Shown here: in pieces, positions 19,626 through 30,256 of the stretch
Layout of the letters: each line of letters starts with the position of its first letter
How positions within the stretch are numbered: position 1 is the first letter of the stretch
Source: Phytophthora colocasiae
Taxonomy: Eukaryota > Oomycota > Peronosporomycetes > Peronosporales > Peronosporaceae
Length of the DNA: 64,000 nt
Direction: 5' to 3'
Assembly (NCBI GenBank): GCA_018806915.1
Contig: JAGKQI010000098.1
Location: forward strand, 806,001-870,000
Translations under genes and position numbers: made by a program
Notes under the pieces: generated by a model
Database searches by the model: none
What the model saw: the letters and a program-made list of their open reading frames with translations, nothing else
Told to the model about the DNA's origin: nothing

Positions 19626-21493
19626 ATCACGTATCCTGAAAACATATCCTGGAACAGCAAGAGAAATGTGTTTCCACGTGCTGATTTCGGCATGTGGGTC
19701 ACAAAATCCATAGACACCACTTCAAATGGCCGGCTGGGCTCAATATTTCCAGGGGACGGTCCAGGATTTGGGGGTCGCCCCTTGCCACTGGCACAGTCTA
19801 CGCATTCCTTCACAAATCTCTCCACATCGGCATACATGCCCAACCAGTAAAATTCCGAACTCAGCTTCTCAAAGGTTCTCCTGATTCCTTGATGTCCACC
19901 TTGGTAGTCTTCATGAGCATAGTGTAACAGGTCTGGATACAAGTCTCTGGGAACCACCAGTCTGAGTTCGTCAACATTGTCCCGGGGCCGCTCTCGAGTA
20001 GCGCGACTCAGGCGATATAGTACATCTCTAGAATCCAGAACGAAATCCTCAGCAACTCTGGCAAGCTTCCTGACTCGGGGTCGTGGTAAACCTCCCACGT
20101 CACCTTTCAGAAACTTCATGAGTTCAACCAAGTACGGGTCCTGGCTCTGATGCGCCTTGATCCGTCGCCAGCGTTCTGCCTGGAACTCCAAAGGCCCCAA
20201 AGGTTCTCGTTCGTCATCATCCTCAGGCAGATCAGCGTCAGGCGGAGCTTGGGCACGGGTTACAGCAATCAATACTCTAACCGATCGAGGTAGGGGTGCG
20301 GATTCCGGATCAAAAACATTCTCAGACTCTGGTAACGCATTATGATTTTCAGAGTCTGGTATTTTTGACTCTTGAACTTCCATGTCCGGGTTTGAACAAG
20401 GCTTCATCAGTTTCTCATGAACTTTGGATACCAATTGCAGGTGCATAAGTTCTTCCTCGTCTCGCACCTGCCAAACTTCCCCAAGGGTCAAAGTCTTCGA
20501 GGTCAGGTAATCCGCCGCTTGGTTAAACTCGCGCTTCACATGCACCAACTTCAGAGTCCGAAACTTGGTTTTCAGAGACTCAAATTCGGCCAACCTCCGT
20601 TGCAAGTTAGGCTGATTGCAGTTGATTAGTCCCTGAGCCTGTTGTATCGCGATGCGCGAATCTCCCAAAACCACCAACTCCTGTATTCCGTGGTCGAGTG
20701 CCATCTTCAGACCATAATTCAGGCCACAGTATTCCGAGTCATTCACCGTGACATCCGTCAGGGGAAACCCTCGGGCTTCCAGAACGCTCCACCCCGGGAG
20801 TTCCCAGAGTATACACCCACAGCTTCCCAGACGGGTAGACGTCTTTGCGGCACCATCAAAACTCAGAACATAGCCCTGATAATCTGCTTCCAGCATTTCC
20901 ACACTGATAGGAACTGGCGGCTTGACTCGCCCCTTGACTGGGATCAGATTTTCAGAGACTTCGTCCAGATGCTCCCTGGGGGTGATGCCCGCACCGAGTA
21001 TAGCTGGGAGTCCATCTTCATCACGCTGAACCCTGCGGATCTCCAAGTTCCACTGCGACAACTTCAGACCCCACCTGACGTTTCTGCCGTCGGTGGAATT
21101 CGATGTTAGCAGCCATTTCAGAACAGAGTATCTAGTATAGACCACAATCACCGGACTTGACTCCACCAGAGCTCTGAAGTTTTCCAAAACTCTGAGGATC
21201 GCAATCACCTCCTTCTCAGCGATATGATACCTGAGTTCGGCGTCGTTCAGGACACGACCCGTGAACCGGACCGGGTGTATTATTCCCTCATATTCTTGTC
21301 CCAAGACTGCTGAAGCAGCCCAAGGGTTCGCATGCGGAATGACAACAAACGGTCTGGTTCGGTCTGGATGTCTGAGTAGTGGGGTAGAGACTATCTTGCG
21401 TTTCAGAATCTCGAATGCCTCCTTTGCACGAGTTAGGTCTCGTCCAGCACGAATCTGCTCGTCGGTCAGCTCATAGAGAGTAGCAGCGATCAC
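19538..21493 (-). pseudogene. Element A pol: RNase H, second RNase H, integrase N-terminal half
   Basis: The first RNase H (RPFVVIPHANPWAASAVLG, AEKEVIAILRVLE) is the Ty3 type that follows the reverse transcriptase. A second RNase H follows at about 20,900-20,480, of plant/archaeal type with the acidic residues SFDGAAK, NDSEYCGL, LGDSRIAIQ and NQAADYL all present. Then come the integrase zinc finger (HYAHEDYQGGHQG, CVDCASGK) and the first catalytic Asp (VSMDFVTH). At about 21,535 a single-base shift cuts it from the reverse transcriptase (SLNYYNKYIEDLPV lies in this frame upstream of 21493). At about 19,560 a second shift cuts it from the rest of the integrase. Confidence 0.88.
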
Positions 21494-21503
21494 TGGTAAA
21501 TCC

Positions 21504-22322
21504 TCAATATACTTGTTGTAATAGTTGAGGCTCCATGAAACTCTGAACTCCCTTCAACGTAGACGGAAATGGCAGTTCTTCAACTCCTTTGACAATCTTA
21601 GGTGTTGCCGTCAGACCCTCGGCACTGATTTCGTGGGATAGGTACGGTATCGACAACTTCCCGAACTCGCTCTTGGGCAAACTCACAGAAATGTTCCAAT
21701 AGCGAAGCCTGAAAAGCAGGGCGTTCAAATCGTCACATAATTGGTCCCAAGTCGGTGCTCCATGTGCGATGTCGTCGATGTATGAACTCCTCCCCAGGAC
21801 TGGGCCCATGCATGTGGGGACGGGAATATTCCTCTGAAAGACGGTCATCTGACTTGTGAGTGTTGGCATCTCTGAAATCGGAGTATGGTTCTCAGAGTCT
21901 GAAAGATGTTTTTCAGAGTCCTGAGGCTGGAGTTGTAGAAATTCCAGAACCTCCGCATCAACTTCGGCTTCTTCTTCTGGTGACAGTCTCACGAATCCCC
22001 ACAGGCAATTGTCTAACATAGCCTGATACACAAGAGGGGCGTTCTTCAGACCAAACGGCATCCTTACCCACTGAAAATGCCCAAACGGGCAAATGAAAGC
22101 TGATATCAGTCGTGCGCGCTCCGTCATCCTGATCGCCCAGAAACCGCTAGCCATATCCAGGCTCATGAACCACATGGCAGCCTCAAAACCAATTAGGAGA
22201 TCGTCAATAAGAGGTAGAGGGTAACGCGACAGTTGAATGAAGCCATTCACAATGCGATAGTCGATGCACATTCGTATGTCAACACCATTCTTCTTAAAAC
22301 GATCACAATAGGAGATGCCCAC
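21504..22322 (-). pseudogene. Element A reverse transcriptase core
   Basis: Contains the conserved blocks IDYRIVNGFI, PLPLIDDLL, MSLDMASGFWAI, MPFGLKNAPLVYQ and the catalytic YIDDIA (near 21,775). An insertion of about 55 residues rich in Ser, Glu and Asp lies between the LKNAP and YIDD blocks and is unusual for Ty3 enzymes. The upstream part (ETGLIEYSNSPWASPIVIV) is in another frame, and loss of one A near 22,290 explains the break. The downstream break near 21,535 is another one-base shift. Confidence 0.88.
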
Positions 22323-24238
22323 GGGGAGTTAGAGTACTCGATCAAACCAGTTTCCAGGAGTTTCTTTAGAAGCTCGTACACCTTCAGCATGAGATGAGGA
22401 GCGACGGATCTCGGACGTTGAGCCACCGGTTTGGCATCTCCCACATCCAGATCACAGACCACGCCCCCTGCCGGTGCGGGTGCTGCATTGCCATCTCCCA
22501 GGAATATTTTCCTGTGGTACCTCAGAATATCACGCAGTTTCTTCTCCATTTCTGGGGTCGTCTTTCCTGGTTCTCCAACATCAGCGTTATCGATATCACA
22601 TTCTGGTGTCAACTCTCCCAGCTCAGGCAACATGACCAGTTGGTCGCGTAATTGAGCGAGGAGTTCCGTGCCTTCTCGCATATATACACCTGGCTCCAGG
22701 TCCAATTCTTCATTCGAAACATTCATGCACCGCTCGTATTCCACTCGTAATTTTTCCACAGGCGTTCCAGGCATCCCCTGAATGGGGATATCCCAGGATT
22801 CATCCATTAAGTCGAAATCATCCGCGGGTAACTCAGGGGTCTGAGAGTCACCTAAGAGACACTCAGGCTTTGAGTCAAGGACGTCACCGTCAATAACAAC
22901 GGACGAGTCACCAGGGTCTGTATATGGAGTACTTTCAGAGGATGTTTCCAAATCTCTGGTATCTGTACTGATGTCCGCACTTCCCGTTGATTCACCGTAG
23001 CAACCATCCTCCGTCTGGGTGAATGCATCCAGGGCGAAGCGTACTCGTTTCACGGTCGGTGGTGACTCTGGTTTCACGAACTGCACTCGAGCGTTGTCAA
23101 ACCTTGGACGTTGCAATATTTCAGTCGGCCACGGGTAGTCCGGGCGATCTACACACGGGGGTTGCGGCATCAGAGCCTCTAACTCCGCCTCTCTCTTCAT
23201 ACGTTTCTTAGTCTCTGGTGACGGGGTGCTTTCCAGAATCAGAACTTCCCAATCACGATAAGCAGCGGAACCTGGACGCACGAAACGTCCATGCCTTGGG
23301 AAGAAACCATATTCCACGATCCTCGCGACATCAGAAAGTTCATTGACCCACGTGTTTTTATCAGAGATGTTTACCACGCGAACGGCCACAGGCCAAGATC
23401 GAGCCGCATAGATCAGCTGGGTAACCCAGCGGTCACCGCGTCCGGCCCACACGACTTCCCTTTGGGGATTCGTTGGCCCATAGTCAATTCGGACAATAAA
23501 TTCTTCGCCTGGACTCAGAAGAACAGCCTCACATGGTCTAACCGACCTGTTACGACCAATGTGATCACCAGGTTCCCAATTGCACATCATCACCACTACC
23601 TCGTCTGGTAACGATACCAGACCTTCACGAGCGCTAATTCTCATTCCGGCGGCAAACATAAAACCCATTCCCAGAAGCACGTCAATTCCTTCACCGATAT
23701 TCGCGACCCAAACATCTACAATATATACCACTCTTGGCCCAAGTGTCAACTTGATCTCAGCGCTGGCACCGATATATGTTGGAACACCACCCATTCCCGA
23801 CACTTTGGTCTGCTTGTGCGACTTGAGTCTGAGTCCGAGCTTACGCGCAAAGTCGTAACTCAGAATATTTATGGTCGCACCAGTGTCCAGAAGAATCTTG
23901 GTTCGATGGTCATTCACAGCACCATACACCATCACCACATCCCTCTTTGAACGGTCAGGATAGTTGTCTTCCCACCAGCCATAACACTCGCCATCCTTCA
24001 ACCTGAACGACACTGAGTCGTCTGGTGTCGGATCGGTGTCGTCGGCGATCTCAGGTAACTCGTTCCCTGAGTTTCCAGAAGGTATGGTCGATTCTTGGGC
24101 AAAAGTAGTCATGCATTGTTGAGTGTTATCGTGAATCTTTCTCAGCTCTGGTCCTACACACACTAGAACACACAACTCAGGGGTAACGCCATGCCCGGCG
24201 CGTTTCGGATCCCCATCCGACGGGCATATTAGTTTAAC
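22247..24238 (-). pseudogene. Element A protease and reverse transcriptase N-terminus
   Basis: In the -1 frame relative to gag, this ORF starts at the frameshift site (VKLICPSDGDP...) and contains a retropepsin active site KILLDTGATINILS near 23,885 and the flap-side VLLGMGF. A long linker follows, and then the start of the reverse transcriptase (LLKKLLETGLIEYSNSPWASP). It ends at 22247 because of the one-base deletion near 22,290. Retropepsin processes the Gag-Pol polyprotein. Element B keeps the equivalent of this part only. Confidence 0.88.
24229..24238 (-). promoter_or_regulatory. -1 ribosomal frameshift signal at the gag stop, element A
   Basis: The minus strand reads GTTAAAC immediately followed by the gag stop TAA, with zero-frame codons TTA AAC TAA. 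GTTAAAC has the N-NNW-WWH form of known -1 slippery heptamers. The -1 frame continues without a stop into protease. Element B has the identical arrangement at 57184-57193. Confidence 0.7.
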
Positions 24239-26634
24239 GGCTTCCCAGAGTCTGCCTCATCACTCAGGAGTTTCTCCCGTAGGTGGTTCGGCATGTCCTT
24301 GAGTGCACCTTGTCGAGCGAGTTGCTTGAGTGCTTCCAGAGTTTTCAGATCTTCACAGGGTTTTCCAGGGTGTACTCTTCCACATACTTCACAAGGTGGC
24401 ATCCGACACATTCGACTCGGGTGTCCCTTTTCCTGACATCGGTCACACGTGACGTCTCTCCAGCAATCTTCTTCTGAGTGTCCTGAGCGTTGAAATTTTT
24501 CACAGAACTTGTTTCAGTAGCCACTATTCTCATGACGCCTTTGGTGGAACCCTTGACCTGACGATCCAGACGGGGACTGGGGCGGCGGACGCCATCCCAT
24601 GTTATCCATCACTCGATATACCTCATTTGTCAGAGTCTGCGTCCAATCTGCACTTGGTGGAGCCTTTGAATTGTTCGAAGATGCCTGTGCAGTACTTTCA
24701 TCACGGGTAGACTCTGAAGTCGCACTTGGAGTTCTAGAATCACCCGTCTGATCTCTGGTATCCTGATTGGATTTCAGAGATTCCTTAGGATTTTCTGAGT
24801 TTTCAGAGTCATAGTCTTCAGAATCCATATCTCTTGCGACATAAGTCCGATGCACACGCTTGGGCTTGAACTGTCCTCGCGGAATATTGTCAGCCCGGAA
24901 ATCTCGAGACTTGGCAGGGGTCATTTCTTGGTCACCAGTTCGCCACACATCTTCATCTTGCTGCAACGCATATTCCAAGTCTGAAATCCGTCGAAATCTC
25001 TGACCTTGCAGCGACGTTTTCAGGCGCGCATCCTTAAGCTTCGTGATGAATCGTAGTACATGCTTCTCAAGACGCTTGGACGATTTTCGGAAATCGATGT
25101 CAGCTTTTCCGGCGGCAGAATTAAGTCGGTAGAAAAATTCAAGCGGGGTCTCAGAGTCTTTCATAGCCATAGTGAAGTATCTCTCAGAATACGAGGACCG
25201 AGCTTTGCAATAACGTTTCTTGAACTCTGAGGACAGCTCTTTCCAGTCACGGGATACACTTTTGGGAAGCTGGTTAAACCAGTCTCGCGCAGACACAGGG
25301 AGCTTCAACTTGAGTTCCTGGATGCGCGTCTTGGTCGACCATCCTCCTTGAGAAGCCATATTTGTAAACCGCTCCCACCAGTGGACACGTTCCCTGAGGG
25401 TAGCTCTGGGGTCGAATTCCCCAAGGTTGTTCAAGTTCATGAACGGCCTTAGCGTCAGAAGTGTGGTTCCGGCTTGCGCTTGAGCTGCTGCCGTCAAATT
25501 CACCACTTCACCTGGCTCTGAGTTCTCCGATGACGAGCTCGCAGAGTCTGAACTTGAATCGTCAGAGTCTCCACCAGAGTCTGGCGCTCTATCATGACGC
25601 TTCGCTCTGCGAGACGCTCTTCGATCGCCATTAGGCCGTCTAGCTTCAGTTCTCTGCGGCGGATCTCGCCTCGGAGTAGGCGCACGTCTGGTATCACCCT
25701 TGGTTTCTGTCACCGAAGTCGCTTGAGTCACCTGGGGGGCCGTAGCAGTAGTAGTGCTGCCATTCCTCTCGGCCTTCACTCGCTTCGTCCCCGCGCTTCG
25801 TGCAGGGGTGCCTTGCTGGAAGGTTGCAACCTCTCGAGATTCCGTCTTGAGAGCCGGTGAATGTGACATGGGTTCAACCCCAACCCTTCTTGCGTCACTT
25901 CTGATTTCCAACCCTGATACTGGATACATAGTTGCAACTTCAGGGTTGCCTGTTTGTAACGCTTGGTTTGAAGTTGCTGAATCAGGGTGACCGACCCTTC
26001 GCGCCTCTTGAACTTTAGATAATGTCGCTCGAAGGTTTCTCAACTGACCGGCTTGGAACCGTTGCATGTTCTGAGAACTTTCTTTCTCCCTGTCGCGCTC
26101 GGCTTCCATGACATTCATTCGCTGCTGTAAGGCTTCCATTTGAGAAATCCAGTCTCGTTTCATCTCGTCAGTCGCACGCGCACGTTCGGCTTCGGTCTCG
26201 GCCTCTCTCTGTCGCCAGCGTTCAGCAAACTCTGATTCCCGACGTTGGTTTTCAGAGTTCTGGAGCTCCGTTTTCAGAGTTTCCAACTCTGTCGCGCTGC
26301 GATTCCTGAGCTTGCTTTCAGATACCAGACTTCTGCGTTCTTCAGCGTCGTCGGCACGTCTCTCTGCCTCCAGCCTCGCGTTTTCCGACTTCAACAAGCG
26401 CTCGGTGAGCGTCTGAATTTCGCGCCTTGCCTCCAAGTCACGTTGCTCTCGACGACGATCGCGTTCCATGGACTCCAAGCGTTCTCGGGCCAAGAACTCC
26501 ATCTGCGCTTGCTCCATCCGGCTTTGCCACTCCTGCTGTTGCCTCATGACGTTCAACTCGATCTGGGCAGGTCCTGATCTCTGAGAACTTTGAGCTTCAG
26601 ACTTCGTACGACTCGACGCGATGGAACTCAAGCG
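24229..26634 (-). pseudogene. Element A Gag, coiled coil, capsid and zinc knuckles
   Basis: From the right: a long Glu/Arg-rich coiled coil (QQEWQSRMEQAQMEFLARE to EAERDREKESSQ), a basic/Ser-rich linker, the Retrotrans_gag-like capsid region (WWERFTNMASQGGW, FKKRYCKARSSYSERYF, SETPLEFFYRLNSAAGKA), then CCHC knuckles. A TGA at 24514-24516 interrupts the frame just before the knuckles; the same frame continues to the stop at 24229. The first knuckle lost a Cys (CEKFQRSGHSEEDC, where B has CENCRNFGHVKEDC); CDRCQEKGHPSRMC is intact. At the right edge a single TGA (26635-26637) separates it from the N-terminal Gag part in the same frame. B lacks that stop. Confidence 0.85.
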
Positions 26635-28477
26635 TCAGGACGGTGGTCTTGGAAGGTCTTCACTCTTCACACTTTGGCGGTGGCTCTGGTGACTTTTGCT
26701 TTGGGTGGAGACAGATACAGGCGGAATCTCCGGAGTCAATTGTCCGAAATCCCGTGAAGAACTTCCGACAGACACCTGGTTTCCAGACTTCGCGTCCGGC
26801 ACCTCTGGTTTCTCTTCCGGCATGTCGACATCTTCGATCTCTGGTTTCACTGGTAACAGCGTTAGCGTCACTTGGATCCCCATGCCCTCAGAGATTGCTC
26901 CTCCCACATCAGCGCCTTGAGCGATTAACGCCAGACTTCCTGTGGACAGCGACATATGTGATGCCGCCTCTCGACTCATGGATATCAAGGACGAGTCCGT
27001 AGAGCTTCCGCGTGAAGTCTGGAATCCCGTCGACTGGTCGTCTGAGGTCCCAATGACACTGGGAATTGGCACGTCCGAAATCCGAGTCTGAGAGGTGCTG
27101 TGATCTTCAGACATTGGATTTTCAGACTCCGGTCGCGTGTTATCAGAGCGACTCTCGTACTGCGGCAATAAAGACAGCGATGGGCGTCGATAAAGCTGAC
27201 GGTGTTGACGGGACTTGTGGGCGCGGCGGTCTATGCTGTAAGCGCTTGGACTGCGGTTGCTCGTCACTGCTGGAACCATTCGAACTGTGCGTCACTCGGA
27301 GTCCGGTCACCCGGAGTCGCATGATCAGTCGTTGTCCTTGTAGGTCAGCATCCTTGTCAGGTAATACACTGTCTGCTTCGTTCTTGCCAGCTGTGTCTTC
27401 TTGCTTCATGCTTTCTGGGAGTCGGCAAACTTGTAACCTGGCGGTCATTGTGGCCCACTCAACCAATTCCACTGCGAGTCGACTCTGAAGTTCGGACGCC
27501 ACACTGCGTACTTGGGACTCGAAGACAGCTGACGCCTTGGTCTGAGACCATCTTGGAAGCAGGTTCATGAATTCGAAACCCGCCTCGCACAACATTGTCT
27601 GAAGGATGGCCACACACTCTGGCGCTGTCAACGTGCTCATCGGGATCTCGACATAGGAAAGATCTTGGATTCTACCAAAACTGTGACGCCTCACGTGAAA
27701 CTCTGAAATCCACATATCCTCAGGGAAGACGGAGGAACATCGCCATTTGATGTAGTCGCCGGTCGCTGCAGCAGCCTTCTGGAAAGCATCAGCACTAGGC
27801 TTCATTGTCGGCCACATATACTCGACGCTTGGCGGGACAACCTTGCCTGTGTCCATATCTCTCCAGCGGCGGAACTCACGGCGCACATACCTCAGAGCTC
27901 GTTCCCCGTCAAGCGAATCAGCCCTCCCAGACTCATCAGACGGTGTCTTCAGAGACTCTTCAGACTTGATCGCCATGTCATCAGACATAGGTGCGTCTTC
28001 AGACTTTGGGGACCGTGGAACATGCTCTTCAGAGAGTCCGGGTTCTGGTTTCACTTCATCCACGGACTGGCCGGAAGTTGCCGAATCTGAACACAGATCG
28101 ATCACTTCCGGGGACTCAACCATATCGGCGCCTCCCTCAGACGCCTCATCACCACCCTCGCGGGCAGTGGTCACCTCGTCACCAGAAGCTTCAACTTCTG
28201 ACGGGCCTTCGGAACCTTGTTCACCAGGGACAGCAGGTGTCTCTTGAGCTTCTGGTTCCTCAGCAGGCTGGTCTTCGACCGCCGGTTCTGGGACGCTCAC
28301 ATTCTCAGCTGCCTTCTTCTCTCGCGCAGCTTTACTCTTCTCGCGGGCCGTCTTCTGGATAGCATCCAAGTCTGGTTGCTCCTCAGGCGACAAACCTTGT
28401 AGACGCTTGGATTGGCGTGTCGGAATACTCCGACCACGACCACGGCGTCCTCCTCTCGTAGATCCTGGTGTAGCCAT
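26635..28477 (-). pseudogene. Element A Gag N-terminal extension
   Basis: ATG at 28477 opens MATPGSTRGGRRGRGR, then RLQGLSPEEQPDLDAIQ (B has RLKGQLPEEHEDLDTI). An acidic Ser/Glu-rich region follows, then a conserved block around AILQTMLCEAGFEFMNLLP (B: AVLQTLLFEAGFGFVNLVP) and MTARLQ. The first frame stops at 27143; the second runs 27279-26635, so a one-base shift lies between. In B this region and the coiled coil are one frame, so the native protein is a very long Gag (over 1,200 residues). No domain is recognised in the conserved block. Confidence 0.75.
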
Positions 28478-28550
28478 CTTGAATATAGACGCTTGACAGG
28501 AAACTTTCTCTTCTTGTACTCTCAAATCCGGTGATATCACGATTCCAAAG

Positions 28551-28568
28551 ATCCGGGCACGCGCACCA
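28551..28568 (-). promoter_or_regulatory. Primer binding site of element A
   Basis: The plus strand reads ATCCGGGCACGCGCACCA and ends 2 nt from the 5' LTR. It has the form of a tRNA 3' end: T-stem CCGGG, acceptor strand CACGCGC, discriminator A, CCA. Reverse transcription would start from that tRNA. The matching tRNA gene is not in the window. Confidence 0.7.
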
Positions 28569-28570
28569 GT

Positions 28571-30256
28571 TGTCGCGAAGTCGGTGAAACTTTGGTCGCG
28601 GAGCAGGGGGCGTATAGTGAACCCTAGTTATACGACTACTAAAAAGGGGTTTTCAGAGCCGTACAACGGTAGGTTGGCGTGTGGTACCTTGCGGTATCCT
28701 CGTGGGTTCGTTGTCTTCAGAAATATGACCCTCGCCGGAGTCTGAGAATGTGTTGTGAAGAGAAGTTGGGGTTCCCTCGGAGTCTGGTGTCGGTATTCAG
28801 GAAATCCTTCCAGGAGCGTTCGGGAGTCGGAATCTCTGGGAACCAAGATGGTTTCCAGGAAGTCGGCGGTCGAAAAGAGGTTAATATACCAGAGAAAGTC
28901 TGAAATCGGTGTCTGAATATCACAAATCCAGAACCGAGATACCTGACTTTCAGAGATAAACAACCAATACACAGAGTTCGAAAATATACAAATATATACA
29001 GCCGTTCTTATTCTTTCTAGGCCCTTGAACGGTGGGCTAACACTCCAGGTCAACTAGGGACTTGCTACCAGACACCTGGTCTGTCTGGTATCCCTTTACG
29101 TTCGCGCACCACCCTCTAGTATAGAGGGAAAATATAAACCAATACAATCGGCTATATATAACAGTCTACCTTGCACTCTGAAAACGACTGTCTAGTTTCC
29201 AGAGCCTGTCCAAACGAGCAATATGAAATGGGCTACCGCTAGAGACAAAACAAACGACCCAACTAGGATATGGAATAGGCGGGTCCTCTCAGGTCTCTAC
29301 GTTACCTGATCTCCGCCTAAGGGGATTGAATAGGTGAGAGATCACACGGCAACAATCCTTGGCGTGGCCTTGTAAGCAGAAATGCAACGACTTCTGGGCT
29401 ACACGGCAAATTGAACTCTGTTTATCGTTTATCTTCCTCATAACTATCATATATCTCTGGTAACTCTCTCCTTCTTGTCGTCTTTTGCGTCCTTTATGCA
29501 GTCAGTCTTCATATCTCAGGTACTCTTGGTCTTTGTATACATCTGGTACTTTGACTTGGTCTCAGTATGCAGTCTGTGCAGCCGATCTCGATGGGTTGAC
29601 AGGTAGAGACGTCATTACGGGGGATGTGCAGGTCAGTAATCACTTGAATGCGTGACTTGAACTTGGGTTCACTTGGTTTCAGTATGGTCTTGGATCTTCG
29701 GTGGTTTCAGAGTTCGGTCTCCTGGTTTTCAGAGTCTGATATCACTTGGTTTTCAGAGTCTTAGTCACTCAGAGTTAGAGATACCAGAGTCTTGAGTACG
29801 AAACCAGAGTACGGAGCACTAATGCTTCAACGTACATGAAGATCTTGAGGGTTGCGCGGGTGCGCGGCGTCCGGCGCGCGATACTTGGTCTCTGCGGGTA
29901 TATATTGTGAATCCTTGAACCATCCATCGTCGCGCTGGACGGTAACGGGATGAGGTCTCTCAGAGATACGTTATTCTGAGAGACTTTCCGCCAGAACTTA
30001 GGCACTCATCGTCGGGGAAAGTCCGGTGACCAGACAGAGTGTAGTTGACCTTCAGAGTTGTGCACACTCTGAAGTACACTTCTGGTCCTTTGGGCCCCTT
30101 TACAGTCAGGCGAAGGTTTATCCACAACCTTCCACAGATGTCGCACGGGTGCGGCCGCGTCCCAAAGTCCCTTTCGCTTATAACCCATAGAATAACCAAT
30201 CACATCGTAACGTAATATCCACCTGTCGCTCGAAAATCGGAATTAACATCATGTCA
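28571..30256 (-). repeat. 5' LTR of element A
   Basis: Near-identical partner of 13114-14799. The replaced block is 29349-29406. Other visible differences are single bases (for example near 28,947 and 30,130). Confidence 0.95.
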
